This document shows, piece after piece, positions 1 to 13,300 of a stretch of 64,000 nucleotides of DNA; within the stretch, counting starts at the first letter, position 1; every line of letters begins with the position of its first letter. The position numbers and the translations under genes are program-made. The DNA is taken from NCBI RefSeq assembly GCF_023973825.1, contig NW_027122950.1:124001-188000 (forward strand). Reading direction: 5' to 3'. Source of the DNA: Plasmodium brasilianum. Taxonomy: Eukaryota > Apicomplexa > Aconoidasida > Haemosporida > Plasmodiidae. A model generated the notes under the pieces. It was not told the origin of the DNA. It worked only from the letters and a program-made list of their open reading frames with translations, and did no database searches.

Positions 1-319
1 ACATATGTGAAGCGAACGAAGGAACCCATAAGAAGAATACTTTTATAAAAACACCAATGCATATTAAAATCATTTAAAATAAAATATATCGAATAGGTTA
101 TTTATTATCATTAAGTAATTTTAAGTATATAAATAAATGAAAAATTATGGGTTACCAATTAGTTTAATGTTGTGTACTCTCATCGAATATCATTATTCAT
201 AAATGTATGCTTACGTACGCATATAGCATGTTTATATATATATTTTTTTTTTTTTCATGTACTAGCTTTTCTTGCGCGTGTTAGAGTGTTTATATTGAAA
301 AGTCATAACAGGAAGCGCG

Positions 320-353
320 TAAATAAATAAATAAATAAATATATATATATATA
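320..353. repeat. (AAAT)n followed by (AT)n microsatellite
   Basis: About five AAAT units run directly into an AT dinucleotide tract. It is a simple repeat, likely length-polymorphic, with no visible function. Confidence 0.8.
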
Positions 354-590
354 AATGTTGTGTACTGAAAATTTATTTACACGTTAGGTCTCTAACTACC
401 TTCTGATGTTCCCCCGTTTTAGTTATTTGCATGTAATTGTAAGTTTATGTGAATAGGAAAGTATAAAACATATGATAAAATTATTATGAACGAAAAGGAG
501 AATATCACCAATGCATAAAGTTTATTGAAAGAGATGATCTCTTAATGTTGTTAATAATTAAAATGATTAAAAAATAAAATATACATTAAT

Positions 591-606
591 CCTCCTGTAC
601 AGGAGG
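591..606. repeat. GC-rich 16-bp perfect palindrome
   Basis: The sequence CCTCCTGTACAGGAGG is a perfect palindrome with over 60 percent GC, inside DNA of about 20 percent GC. No gene is adjacent. It could be a protein-binding site or simply a chance palindrome. The only direct evidence is the symmetry and the contrast in composition. Confidence 0.75.
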
Positions 607-3534
607 TTGTTTAAATTAATTTGTAAAAAATAATAATTGAAGTGTATCCCCATTCTATATCGATTCCAAATTGTAAACTTTTGAATACATTTATAGATGA
701 TTTTTTTAGAGGGTTTTTTATATTGTACATTTATTGTAAAAACTGGGAAATATGAAACAAGAATGTAAAAAATGAAAAAGTATAAATACAAACGTAAAAG
801 TTAATTTAGTTTAAATCGAAGTAGCACCCTTTATATATGAATATAAGTATAAATATTCTGACTTTGAATTACTCGTAGATACCCATGTTTATAATATTCT
901 ACACCAATAAATAAGCACATTAGGAAATGTATATATGTATTAATGCAGACTGTATATAAACAACTCTGGCATGTAATCATGAATATAAATAATTAATTCA
1001 TTTACAAGATAGAGAAGAATAGAGAAAATTTTACTATTATTTTTGTTAATTTTTTTTTTTTTTTTGTTTTTTTGTTGCATATTTATTTTTTATATTAATG
1101 TATTTTTAGCAAACACTATTTTGAAATAAAAATTATAATGAGAAATACATATTACAAAACTTCATACAAAAATATTTTTATTATATATATATATTTTTTT
1201 TCTATATTTTAATTAGGATATATTCATATGTACTAATATAATTTTACTTATTACAATCAAATATTAATAGCTCCTTAAGAATATAATAATTTATAATATA
1301 TTTGAATTAAAAGAGTGGTTTATATCAAGATTGATATTTTATTATTTATGTTATATTATATATGAAGTTAATTATTTTTAATAAATATTACTTTTATATC
1401 TATTATAGACGGGTAATATAAATATTTGTTATCGACACTATGTAGCTAATATATATTTGAACCAAAGTTAGCCTAATATTGAAATGCATAATACAGAAAT
1501 TACTTATTTTCTTCTTTCTGAAACTACATGTATATAGTTAAAATGAGTAAAATATATATAATGAAATTAAGTTATTCATAATATAATATTTAAGTAAATT
1601 TTAAGGATAAATTTTATTTGTACTTATGAGATCAATATATATAGATGATTATTTATACATTTGTTATTCAATGAATTTTTTCTTTATGCTTTTACTAGGG
1701 AATTAATGGAAACTTATATATATGGAAAAATATAATTAATTTATATTAATGACTAAGATTTTTTTCAAACATTACACTTCCTTTTAAAAATATAAATATA
1801 TTGCAATAGTAAATTGATATATATATATAGTTCATACATGTTCAATAATTATTTTACTAATTTTATAAGCTATTATATGTTATAATTAAAATATTACTCT
1901 CTATTATGTATATAAGGATTACTTACATAAGGATAGGTTATATGAATTTTTGTGATATTTATATATGAGTATTATAGTATGAATAATTATAATATTTCAC
2001 AAAATGCTCTCCCGTAATTTCAAAAATAAATCTTAAATTAAGATTCTTATTCAATTTGTTAAGCATGAGGTACGTACATTTGAAAATGTATTACATATCC
2101 AAGAAAAATATTAAGAATTACATTTATTAGCATAAATACAGCTAAAACTCAGCATCTTAAATTTAATATTTGTAAATAAATACAAAAGAAATATTGATCT
2201 TTTTGTTAATGAAAATTGTAGTAAGAACATTAATTTTTTTTCTCTTTATAAATATACAAAGTTATGATATTTTACGAAATAATATTTTTTATGCATTTGA
2301 TATATATACATACGTAAGGATTTTGTCCTAGGATTATGACTAAAGGAAGGATATTAAAAATTTTTCTTTAGTACAGTTTTAAATTCAAGGGGATAAGTTA
2401 GTAGAATATTATTAATTTGTGTATTACAGATTTCTATTAATGAAAGAAAGATTAAATACATATATTACATTCTTGTTACAATTGCTTAATTGTACTACGT
2501 AGGAATCACTTAACAATTTAGTATAAATTAATTCAATAATCAAAAAATATGTATTTTTATTCTTGATTGAATTAAACTAATACATATTTAGATTAAAAAC
2601 TTTTTGATTCTATTATATTTTATAAAATAATTTATGTATATCGTCACTTTTTTTTCTTTAATCTAATTTCATCAAAATACACATAAATATATATATATAT
2701 ATATGTAAATAAAATAAAAAAAATTATGTTTGTAAAATTAAAAATCTTTAATTTAAAAATTATAGTATAAAATATATATAATTAAAATTTATACTGTAAT
2801 AATAAAAGATGAATCTTTAATTAGTCTTAAAATATATATTTTATCATATATTATTTATTATGTTTATTATTTTAAAATATGTTATAAAACAAACAAGAAT
2901 GCATATTTTCGCCTAGTAACTGAGGGAGGTAATATTAATAACACAGAACGATATGTCATATATTGTTATTTTCATCTATTGTTACTATTATAATAATAAT
3001 TAATACATTTCATGAAATAATAAAAAAATTTCAAAAACATAACTTATATAAAATAAAAATTATTAATTTGTAACTTTTATGAAATAGTAATTATTCTATT
3101 ACTATAAGGACGAATTAATTATCTATATTATATATTATCTATAATCTATATAAACTCTCTCTATATAAATATTTAGAAATCATTTTTTATTTTAAAAAGT
3201 TTTAATAATAAAGTTATTTAATTATTACACTATATTACATAATTATTTTATTTTTTATTTTTTAATATTTTTCAATGAACTAAGATTATTTTATTATTGA
3301 ATAAATTATTTACATTAAAATAAAATTATGTAAATAATTTATTATATGTTCTAAAAACTTTTTTTGTCCTTGTAATAAAATGTATTACACTTAATATATT
3401 TTATTAGGTATTTAAAAAGGACTATCAATTTTAATTTATAAAAACTAATAATGCATTTTATCATTAAAAATATATTATATTAATATTGTTAATTTTTACT
3501 TACTTTATATATTAGAATATTATAGACCTTTATT

Positions 3535-4420
3535 ATGGAACATAAAATTAAGTTATTCTTATTTATTAAAATATATGCTTTCATAGGTTTAACTTGGATA
3601 TGTGATCTTAGCAATAACGTAATAAAAAAATAATATATAAGGAAATATTTATTTTAAATATTCTCACTATATTATTTTTATTAATACTGTTATTTAACAT
3701 AAATTAATTATTATTTAAATTAAAAATATATTGATTTTTTAGGGAAAGTTTAACAAATATTTCTATGACAACTACAATAATGATAGAAAATTAGGTATAA
3801 GAAAATATCGATTATTAGCAAAATATAAACTAGATAAGGATTCAAATATTGCGCATTTAAAAGGGGATTCACTAAATAATGAAAGGTGCAAAAAAAATTA
3901 TGTATCTAGTAGTGAAAAATGGGCCAACGAAAATAACAAAAAAATTAATAGAAATTTATTAAATAAGGCGCAATATTATACAGAAGTTGTGGATTATGAT
4001 AGTGGAATGTTCGATGGAAAACATTTCCATTTTGAAAAAAAATGGATAAAAAAGAAAAATTATGATAATTTAGTTGAACGAAATAGAAGAATTTGTGACA
4101 TAGCTTTAAAAAAAATAAAATTTAGAAGTTACGGTTTTGGAGTTGCTCAATTTTTTATTTTTTTCTTATTTGGTGTGGGATTATCAATATTACCAACATT
4201 CGCATTTTGGGGTAGTATAAAGAATAATATTGAAAGTATCCCATTAATTGGTGAATTGTATAAATCTATAGAACAGTTGAAGGAGATTGAATAATTTTAT
4301 ATTTACTTAGCATTATTTAGCGTAATTATGATTACGTTATCAGTTATGCTTATTATTGGATTGTATAAGATCTTAAGAAATAATGAAAAATATAACAAAA
4401 TTAAATTAATGACTAAGTAA
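3535..4420 (+). pseudogene. fam-m-like exported protein, interrupted by one in-frame stop
   Basis: Two-exon gene. Exon 1 is 3535-3618 (28 codons, hydrophobic, with the family signature LTWIC), followed by a GTAATA donor. Exon 2 starts at 3743 after a T-rich acceptor. It encodes a PEXEL-like RLLAK at residues 51-55, then the fam-m hallmark EVVDYDSGMFDGKHFHFEKK and the segment FRSYGFGVAQFFIFFLFGVG, which is the first membrane span. A TAA at 4292-4294 ends translation at 211 residues. The same frame then continues through a second membrane span and the family's closing residues RNNEKYNKIK to TAA at 4418-4420, which would give about 250 residues, the usual family length. The break is therefore a single nonsense change that removes the second membrane span and cytoplasmic tail. 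Family members are predicted to be exported into the red cell; their function is unknown. The letter (m rather than l) is assigned from memory of the family signatures. Confidence 0.85.
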
Positions 4421-6689
4421 ATTGTATAATCAGCTATATATACTTTTTTGTAATGAATTCATCAATATGACGAAATAATTGTAGAAATTTTAGTCAGATA
4501 CTTAAGAAGCATATATATAATTAATATCATATTATATTATAAGTGCACATATGTGTACCTGAACACCTTATATACAACAATAAAAATATATCATTTACGT
4601 TTATTTGTTTATTAGTATGTTTTAAATTTTCCTAATTTGGATTTTAATTAACGTGTTTTTCTTATCTACATGTTATGGTATAACATATATATTTGTGTAT
4701 TAGGATATATTTCTATGAATATATATATTTATGCTTTAGAACGAATATATAATTGAACAGTTCAAATAATTATGTGGAACTGCTATAATATATAATTATA
4801 CTAAACTATTTTTCTTTTTATTTTGTATCTTTTTCTGGTCTAATATTATTGTTTTATCAGGTTTTTAAGAAAATCAGTTAATGATTTTTAATTAAAAATA
4901 GATATGCCGTCTTTTGTATTCTATATACGGGAATGAATGTTTTATATTAAATTGATATATATATGTATAAATGTATATATTTTAATAAAAAAAAGACTTA
5001 ATAATTATTATGTAATATAAAATTTTGATAAATATTCAACAAATCATATTTATTGTAAAAATAATATAAACTAGCTTTTAGTTTTTATTTCATTGTATAA
5101 ATGTGAAACTATAAATATATAATAAAAAAACATATCTTTTCCATTATGTATTATTTATAAATGATTAATGGCTTGGAAATTATAAATCATTAAAATTAAA
5201 AGAAAACTTAAAACATATTATCATTTATTATTTGTCCTTAATAATACAATTATTTCTATTTTGTATAAATAAATTAAATATATATTATACAGATATTACT
5301 ATATTAATGAACTATATATTATATTTATATTTTTATATCATTAATATATTAAATTAATGAAATAAATTTATTCAGTTATTTGTAGATCATTTTTTTGAAA
5401 TAAATTTTTTTTTTTTTTTTTAATATTATTTATGTTTATATCGTATAACATCTCATTGGTATAATTAAAATCATTTTTAAGTAATATGAATTTTAAATTA
5501 ACTATGATTCGCATTTATTATTTCATGGAATGTATTTTATAACTAACGAATCAAAATATTTTTAACAGTATAGAAATCATAAGTATTTTGTTCTCATATA
5601 AGAAAGTGTTTGTATTTTTAACAAAAAAGGATAAGATTAAAACGCCATCTTCTCAGATGCATAGTTTAAGTAATTATATAACTACAACTTATTTATTTTT
5701 GATTATGTGAAAAAGTTAGGAATTCCTCTAATTCAGTAGTGATGTATTTTTTAATAATTTTAGTAATTATATTTTTTTATTATTTTTCATCTTAATTCAA
5801 TATGCACTTTTTTACGAATAATTATTAAAAGTCTTTGAAAAAGTTATTGTCTTCACTGTAAATTACCATAGTTTACGGAACTCCTTTTTAATAACTATTT
5901 TCATTTTATTGAAAGCTCTATTTGTCTTTAATTTTATATGTCTATGCTTTAATCTTAATATATTTTTATATTTCTATTTCATTCTTTTGAAGAATTTTTA
6001 TAAATTCACCAATTAATTATGAATATACATAATTATCATTATTTTGCTCATTTTAAATGTACTTATGTGTGATATATTATATAGCATTCCGTTTTTCTTA
6101 GAGCAATTATTAATATGACATTATTTAGAGATTTTTTGATACATTTTGTCAAGTATTATTTTTTTTTTTTTGTTTGTAAATACGAGATTTTACATTTATA
6201 AAGTTTGCCATATATAAAATGCAAGAGTATAAAACACAATTTGTACATTTCCATGTAAAATATGTAAATTAAATTTTTATTAAAAACTTATTAATTTATA
6301 TTAATATATAGTTTCAAAACAAATTTTAATTTACTTTTTTAGTACATAGGTAATTCTTCAAGTTGGTGTTACTGAATAAAAAGGAAATTATATAGTATTT
6401 GTTCTAGATTAGAATCTTTGTTTTTAATATACAATAATTAAAAATAGATAAGTACTTTTACCTAATATTAAATATAAAATAAAAAGTTTCAAGGTATTCT
6501 AATATAACATAATAGCCTTCACATATTGTTCTTTTTCACTCATTGTTTTATATAAAATTCCGCTTATAAAAAAAACCTAATCTCAAATTATTGATACCAT
6601 TATTTATACTTATAATTTATAAAAAACTAAAAAAAAAGAAATATATCTAATAAACTGTTAATAATAGGTAATTACTATTTTCTGCATAA
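4421..6689. other. Intergenic DNA, possible faint minus-strand remnant
   Basis: Mostly 3' flank of the fam-m-like gene and featureless AT-rich DNA. Around 5640-5960 the plus strand is T-rich with a little more GC. Its complement reads as short open pieces with Lys/Arg-rich codons broken by stops, as in the clearer decayed genes further on. I could not identify the source. Confidence 0.4.
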
Positions 6690-7900
6690 ACGTAAAAGGA
6701 TCCAAAAGCCTATGTTGTCACTGAGATTGTAAAAAGGGTAGCTGAAATCGAGAAATGGTCATACATGAATATAGAAATATATTTAAAAAAAAAAAGCATA
6801 AAAAATGTATTATGAATATAAATATAGAATTATCATATCAATAAAAAAATGATAAATGAATATTTAAAAAGTGATATTATTTAGAAATATATGTAGGATT
6901 ACGTGGAAAACATGAAAAAAAAACAACTATATATATTGTATAAAATGAGTCTAATTTGAATTTAAAAAATGCGTTATGAAATTTTAATTTATTTTGCAAA
7001 TATAAAACGAGTTATAGAATAAAATAGTAGGCAAAATATAAGTTCAATTACATAATTAAAAGATTATATGGAAAGAATGAATAGGAAAACTTATGTATAT
7101 ATAAGAAGATAAGTGAACATTATGAACTGTAAATTTCACTGCTTTATATTTTGTAGAGAAAATGTAGAAATATGAATAAATAAATGACTAATGAAGAAAT
7201 TATTCATAATAGAATAATATTTTAAATGATAATTTATGAAATTGATTAAGATATATAAATGAGAAATATATATATGTGGTATAGGAGTTAAAGAATGTTC
7301 GTTAACAATAATTTAGGAAGTTTAAAAGTTAAAGAAGATTTCAATGAATTTCATAATTGTAAAATAAAAATTTTAACGACGCAATTATTTGGAATAATAT
7401 ATATAATGAAATTAGAAGAATATATGAATAAAGTATATACATAGTACAAAATGTTTCTTTTTATATTTACCAATCAAAAATATGAAGAATTTAAATTATA
7501 TCAATAAAAAATAAAATCATTCAGATACCGAGGAAAACATAAAATAATCATGTCGAACATGATGAAAAAAAGGAATTGTAAATATATAAGATTGAAGAAC
7601 TTTTTGTCAAGGTAAGAACATTTTTGACGAGGAATTATTATTAAAAAGAATCATTTTGGTTTAAATATGCTAATTTATCTGAATTAAAATAAAAATTTAT
7701 GAATACAAATACTGTAAGAGTAATAGAGAAAAGCTTACAAAGGCGTAACCATAAGAAAGTATGTGACATGAAAGAGAATGAAGAAATAATGAAATATATT
7801 GTTAATACATTGTTCCTAATAAAGGAAAAATAAAAAATATATGGAAATATTCTAATAGATTATGTAAAAGCATATATCAAATAACTGATTCCTTTTGGAA
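6690..7900 (+). pseudogene. Decayed plus-strand coding region, family not recognised
   Basis: From about 6.7 to 7.9 kb the plus strand is purine-rich and higher in G than its surroundings. It reads as a chain of short Lys/Glu/Asn-rich open pieces separated by stops and frame changes. One of the longer pieces, near 7709-7820, contains LQRRNHKKVCDMKENEE. This is how a long coding sequence looks after many substitutions and small indels. The charge-rich, low-Cys composition would suit a large helical protein such as a reticulocyte-binding-like or STP1-type gene, but no diagnostic motif survives. No start, splice site or end can be set; the limits are approximate. Confidence 0.45.
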
Positions 7901-8429
7901 ACAAATACTTTTTATTACGTATTGAAAAAATAATCGTAATACTATATATATTTGAAAATTACTTTATTTTTTCAGCTTGTTTATTTTATTGTTCATCAGA
8001 ATATATATTAACTTATATTCTTTATATATATGATTAAAAAAAAAAAAATAATATACTAAGTATGCAATTTTAAAATATTACATTTACACATAATATTATA
8101 AATAATAAAAAATTAAAAATTAAAAAAATTGTTATAGAAAAATAACAAATTATAATTTATTCACCAATAAGATATGAAACGTTTTATATATTTGGTTGAA
8201 TATAATACATTAAATATTTTAAATATATTATAGACCATTAAAGAAAGATATTGTTATAATTAATATATCATATGATGTTATGCCAAAATTTTGATTTTTG
8301 TACTTATCATTATTAATATTATTATATTAATTAATAACATTAAACAATAATAACAAGTTATTCCAATATATAATATTTATACAATTATATTAATAATAAA
8401 ACATTGTCAAAATTAGTTATAATCATTTC

Positions 8430-8490
8430 AATATAGAGAATAGTGTAATATCTATATTCTATATATTCTATATTCTACATATACTATAGT
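8430..8490. promoter_or_regulatory. Conserved TCTATA-rich motif upstream of fam-l-like gene
   Basis: The core TATATTCTATATTCTACAT, preceded by ATAGAGAATAGTG, lies about 440 bases before the start codon. Closely similar strings sit about 400 bases upstream of the other two fam-l-like genes (near 37.98 and 61.82 kb). Similar position and sequence in three paralogues suggest either a shared promoter element or recently duplicated flank. Confidence 0.5.
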
Positions 8491-8913
8491 ATTTACAGTT
8501 AATATTCTGCATTAAATCTATATTTATAAATATGAAAAAATTTTATATTTTTTTATTATTATATATTTTAAAGTTTTAATTTAAAACATTATTTAGTTAC
8601 TCTATTAAATAATTTAATCATATATTCTGAATGTTTAGGGATAAATTCAAGTTATTCTATTTTAATTAAAATTAGTTTTTCAAAATTAAAATTATATAAT
8701 ATACATTTAAAGTTATTTATATTTGTCTCTATTGTCAAAAAAATTATATATATATATTTTATGATGTTTTTAAGAAAAAATAAAATAGAATAGAAAAAAG
8801 AAATTAAATCAATAATAAGTTATCCTTTAACATTAAATTAATATTTTACTATTGTTAAGTTATTATTTTATGAATATATTAAAATATAAGTAATTAACAT
8901 CAAGGAACAAACA

Positions 8914-9898
8914 ATGAAGTTACTCTTATTTATTAAAATTGTCGCCTTTGTCCTATTAACTTGGATTTCCCAATTTTATAATGATTCTGTAAGGAAATAT
9001 TTTTAAATTAAGTTTGTTTCATTCAAAAATATCGTGTGTTTTTTTTATTAATACTTTTTGTTTGAATAAAATTAATTATTATTTTAAATAATGAATATAT
9101 TCTTTGTTTTTTTAGAGCACTTGGAACACATATTTTGAAGAGAAATACAAACATGATACAATATTGTGTGGAAGATATTATCGATTACTAGCAAAATGTA
9201 CAAAGGATAAGTATTCAAGTAATGTACGTTTAATACAAGAGATACCAAATAACGGAATACAAGAAAAATATAATGTACATGAGGGTGAAATTGGAGTCAG
9301 AGGAAAAAAGAAAATATCACATAGAACTTCATTAATGAATGAGAAATACCATAAAAATCTTATGAAAAATAAATGCTGTATGTTTGAAACCAAAAAATAT
9401 TCCCATTTAGAAAAAAAAATATTCAAGGAACTTGATTATGAGAATTATCTTAAAAATAATAGGACGATTAGTGATAAACTTTACAAAAAAATAATATGTA
9501 AAAAGTACGGATTACGACTTGTATTACCTTTATTAACGTTTGTTCTGTTACCAATATCTTTCATATTAGATTATTCTTGTTCTTATGGGTTTATAAATTG
9601 GTTATTTTACTTTTTGACAATGTTAACACCAGACTGGATAAACAATTTTCATGAATTTCTGAGGACTTCTTATTTAGGTTGGTTTTTCAAGAAAGGGAAA
9701 AGCATTGTGACATCAGAAGTAGTAAGAGAATTGGGAGGAAAGGTGACAAAGGTAACTGAATCATATGTAAGCAGTTTTTTTGTTTATCTAATTTATGTCT
9801 TACCTTTCATTATATTGGGTATCACACTTATATTATGGATTGTTTATTACCATAAAAAAGTTAAAAAATTTGAAAATATCAAGTTCACGAAAAAATAA
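8914..9898 (+). CDS. fam-l-like exported protein, two exons, intact
   Basis: Joined exons 8914-8988 and 9116-9898 give 285 residues. Exon 1 encodes MKLLLFIKIV plus LTWIS, a hydrophobic leader, and ends at a GTAAGG donor. The acceptor is a T-run followed by AG. Exon 2 has RLLAK at residues 48-52, a PEXEL-like motif whose fifth residue is Lys instead of Glu, Gln or Asp. The fam-l core FETKKYSHLEKKIFKELDY follows at about 115-133. Membrane spans lie at about 160-181 and 246-270, and the tail is basic (YYHKKVKK). The start is unusual. At the family's normal ATG position (8902-8904) this copy has AAG, and the next in-frame ATG, four codons later, must be used; at that position two paralogues have Ile (ATT). 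The leader is four residues shorter but still hydrophobic. It lies 4.5 kb downstream of the fam-m-like gene on the same strand, the usual doublet. Probable role: exported protein of the infected red cell; function unknown. Confidence 0.88.
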
Positions 9899-10699
9899 TT
9901 AAATGCTAATGTATATATTTATTTTTATAAAGAAGTTGTTGATGTGAAGTAATATTTATAATATCTTTAGTCATCTATTTATTAAATGTAGCTATAATTA
10001 CTTAAGCTTTACAAATAAACCTGCATATATGTGTCATCTTTTATACAAAAGTGTAAAATAAATTCTTAACTTTTTTGTGAATTTTAACCTTTTAATATTT
10101 TTCAATTCTTAACATAAAATATTATGTCAGCCTAAATATATATGTAATAATATATATTTATTTTTCCTATTTAAATTCATTTTTATAAAAGCCTTATATA
10201 TATGAACTAACATAAATATATAATAGAAAAATTCATATAATATTATAGAATTCTTGTGATAATTTATATTATAACCAATAAGTTCTTTCTATTGTATATA
10301 CGGTTGAAGTATAAAATTATTATTTTTTTAGGTTATTAAGAAAATATATTACTGGTTTTAAATTAGAAGTAAAAGTATACTCTTCGGTTTTTAACGATAG
10401 ATTGTAAATGCATCTTGTTTTGTTGGTATTTGTGCATATTTTTTTTATGTTAAGTAAAAAACATAATATAACGTCTATAAATTACGTTTTATAAAAAATA
10501 TGTTACAAAACATAATTATTAAAAAAATTATTATAGTGCACTTCTAACATCTTCTAGATAATATAAAATTGAAGCTATAAATATATAGATTAAGCACTTA
10601 AAGTGTTTTTTAAATGTTTGACTATTTTGTACGATGAAATTAGAGTTCTAATTTTTATTTTGGTATTTATTATTTTAGAATTATTTTAAGGATTTACGT
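9899..10699. other. 3' flank of fam-l-like gene
   Basis: No gene seen. The first 120 bases after the stop resemble the 3' flanks of the other two fam-l-like genes. They share GTGAAGTAATA, then a CTTTAGT-like stretch and ATTAAA, so the paralogues were copied with downstream DNA and the conserved part may be a 3' untranslated region. Confidence 0.55.
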
Positions 10700-11200
10700 T
10701 TTTTTCCTAAATAGGTATTTCTTTATGTAAGCCATGAATTATAATCTTTAAATGTAGTTATACATTAACTATATCCATTACAATTATACGTATTTTTCTG
10801 TTATTTATAGGTCCGTATTTCATCTATGTACGTTTTTCTTTATTCTCGAAAATTAGCTTCTTCATACATTAATTGCAAAATTGTTCTATCCATATAATCT
10901 ATAATGATAGAAAAACCACTTCATTTATTAAGCTTTCCAATTTTATGTTCAAAATGATTCTTATGTACTAGTTTCCGAACATTCTGTTAAGTATATGGTG
11001 GTGAAATATTTTTTTTATTAGATATTTAGCCATTACTAAGAATTTTTGTTTAAATTTGTTTTTTTCTGTCTTTGTCTTTTGATAAAGTAGTTTCCTTTAC
11101 AAAATATCTTCCAATTCTTTTGTATTATTTTTTGAAAACGTAATTTCCTTCAGCATATCCGTATCCTAACCAATTATGGATTCAAAAGAATTAGTAAGAA
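10700..11200 (-). pseudogene. Decayed minus-strand coding remnant, possibly STP1-related
   Basis: Read on the minus strand, this T-rich stretch gives Lys/Glu/Asn-rich pieces in changing frames. One piece reads DYMDRTILQLMYEEANFRE, then a stop, then RKTYIDEIRTYK. Another contains KTKTEKNKFKQKF. The frames are too broken for a gene model. The next DNA (11.4-13.3 kb) is homologous to the region just upstream of the STP1 pseudogene near 29.5 kb, in the same orientation, which hints that this remnant is also the head of an STP1-type gene. The protein pieces themselves do not clearly match the STP1 N-terminus, so the family is only a guess. Confidence 0.4.
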
Positions 11201-11399
11201 TTATTTAAACAGTAATTTTCATATTATTTACATGATCATATCTGGTTCATATATACATAATTTATGCATAAATTTAATGATACTAAAAAGCAATAAATTT
11301 TATCGTTGACATAGTGGCATTATAATATTATTCTAGTATGTCATAAACAATCACCTGTACGAACAATGCAAATTTACATCTTTTTATATATCAATAGCT

Positions 11400-13300
11400 T
11401 AATTTTAAATTAATATATATTAACAGAAATTAAAGGATTATCTAATGGATATGCGTTTTTATATGTTCTGTTATATAATTGGATACACTAATATTTATTT
11501 TATATTGCTCCTACCTTTTATTACATTAAATAAATATATCACAAGTGGAGATATATGATATATATAATTTGAAATTAAGTTACAGTAAATTATATAATTT
11601 TATAAAATATCAAATTTCACTTTATAAAGGGAGAGACAAATGACTAACAATAATATATTAGATATAAGTTACATTAATAAATAATATTGTATTTGTGTAA
11701 ATTTATCGCCAATATGTGGATGGTGCCTTTTTTGTTTTTTTAGTACAGATATACACATGTTATATATATTATTACTTGTATTATTGTAAATAATTCTTTT
11801 TTATATTTTGATATTCCTAAAATGAATAATTCATAAACCAAATCGTAATTATTACTGAGGGTATGTTCCTTTTTTATTGTGTTAGATTAGTTATTAATTT
11901 TTTATACGGCGATATTATAGTGTTGTAAATTTCTTGTTAATAGTTTTTTACTTTTAATATATTGTATCTATAGATATGATTTAATATTATATAAATTATG
12001 GTATAATGTATATGTTGTTGCTGAAATTACATATCGTTATAATGTATTTGTACCGTTTAATACTATATACATATGAATTACCTAAAAATTATTAATGTAT
12101 AGTATGTGTATTATGCTATGTAATAGTTTTAAGTAGTACACTTTATTACATATATGGGTTTTATTTTATATGTTATTTGTCACTTTCGAATAAGAACTAT
12201 TTAATTTTGATTACATATTTTAATTAATAGAATGTATCGTTCGGCATATTAATTAGTTAAATTATATTTGAACACGTATTGAACATGCGAAAAATTATTA
12301 GTATATATTACAGTAGAATTAATTAAAGCATTATGTTAAAAAATGTAAAATAAATTAGAACTTTATAATGAGAAATCATAATAATATAACTGAATGTAAA
12401 TAGAATGATATCTTACAATATTTAAAACAAAATATATGGATGTGTTCCAATAACTTTTCTGTAACTGTTCATATATATATTCGAATATATAGATTAATAT
12501 TATGTTATTTATTCCTGGTTCTTATTTTGAATTTGACAATTACATGAATATATATTTTTTACATATATATGTTTATTTGGAAATATAAAAAAAAAAAAGT
12601 CATGAATTAATACAGAATACTTTTTAGCACATTAATTGGTAATTAAAATTACATAAAGATTTAAAATTAATGCCAAAATGATTGATTATTCTATTATAAT
12701 ATAAATAAATTATTTCAAATTTTAATTTTTCTTTTGAAATAAGTACATAAGAGATAATGAATGGAGAGAAGGTTAAATGAAAAAAAAAAAAAAATATATT
12801 AATTGATAATTAATATTGGTAAATAGTTAATTAACACAAATTATTAATCTGTTCTATTTATCTTTAATCAAACTGTTGTATTAAAGAATTAATTGTTTAA
12901 TATTTTATTATTTTTTGATTTTATTTATATGAATTTTTTTTGTTGTATTCTTTCTTTTTATTTTAATGCCTTACATTCTACCCTATTTCTTTTTATTATA
13001 TGTTGCTTAATAATGATATATGAGAATATGTAAATAAACATAGTTTATCATTTATTAATATATTATATATTTTAACTGTTGTATTTGAATATATTATATA
13101 TATAGTAAGCACAATAGATAAAGAAAATCACAACGTAGGATAATATGTAAAATTCTAAAGAAAATATGACTTTCTCAAATAACTTAATGAATATTGGAAT
13201 AATTTTATAATAGTTTACAAATATATATATATCAGTATATATATATTTTTGTTATTTTAATTTATGTTTTAAAGATGCATTTTTACATAAGGAAGCTTTA
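11400..13300. repeat. Diverged segmental duplication, copy A (partner 29680-31400)
   Basis: Several stretches in the same order and orientation match the second copy. Examples are TATATCACAAGTGGAGATAT at about 11536 against TATATCACAACTGGAGATAT near 29828; GAATATATAGATTAA near 12483 and again near 30578; and TTAATTGGTAATTAAAATTA near 12633 and 30728. Between them similarity is patchy, with indels and variable A/T runs. No gene is inside. It probably represents the 5' flank of an STP1-type gene copied between subtelomeres. Confidence 0.65.

Larger units (their letters stand above)
1..3534. other. AT-rich subtelomeric DNA without a recognisable gene
   Basis: I see no supportable gene here. Open frames are short and made of low-complexity Phe/Tyr/Ile codons. 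The stretch holds poly(T) runs, (AT)n tracts, a short AAAT tandem repeat and one GC-rich palindrome, listed separately. The last 450 bases are the upstream region of the fam-m-like gene and carry a TCTATA-rich stretch near 3115-3175, weakly like the motif seen upstream of the fam-l-like genes. Confidence 0.7.

Noticed and set aside
528..542. Small hairpin AAGAGAT-G-ATCTCTT
   Set aside because: Seven-base arms with a one-base loop are easily found by chance in a window of this size; no gene or terminator context.
567..791. Minus-strand 74-codon frame
   Set aside because: Low-complexity aromatic/Ile/Lys content and crosses the GC-rich palindrome; no evidence of a gene.
9178..9426. Minus-strand 82-codon frame, with a similar one at 62498-62746
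   Set aside because: Both are antisense to the same conserved part of fam-l-like exon 2. The resemblance comes from the sense coding sequence.
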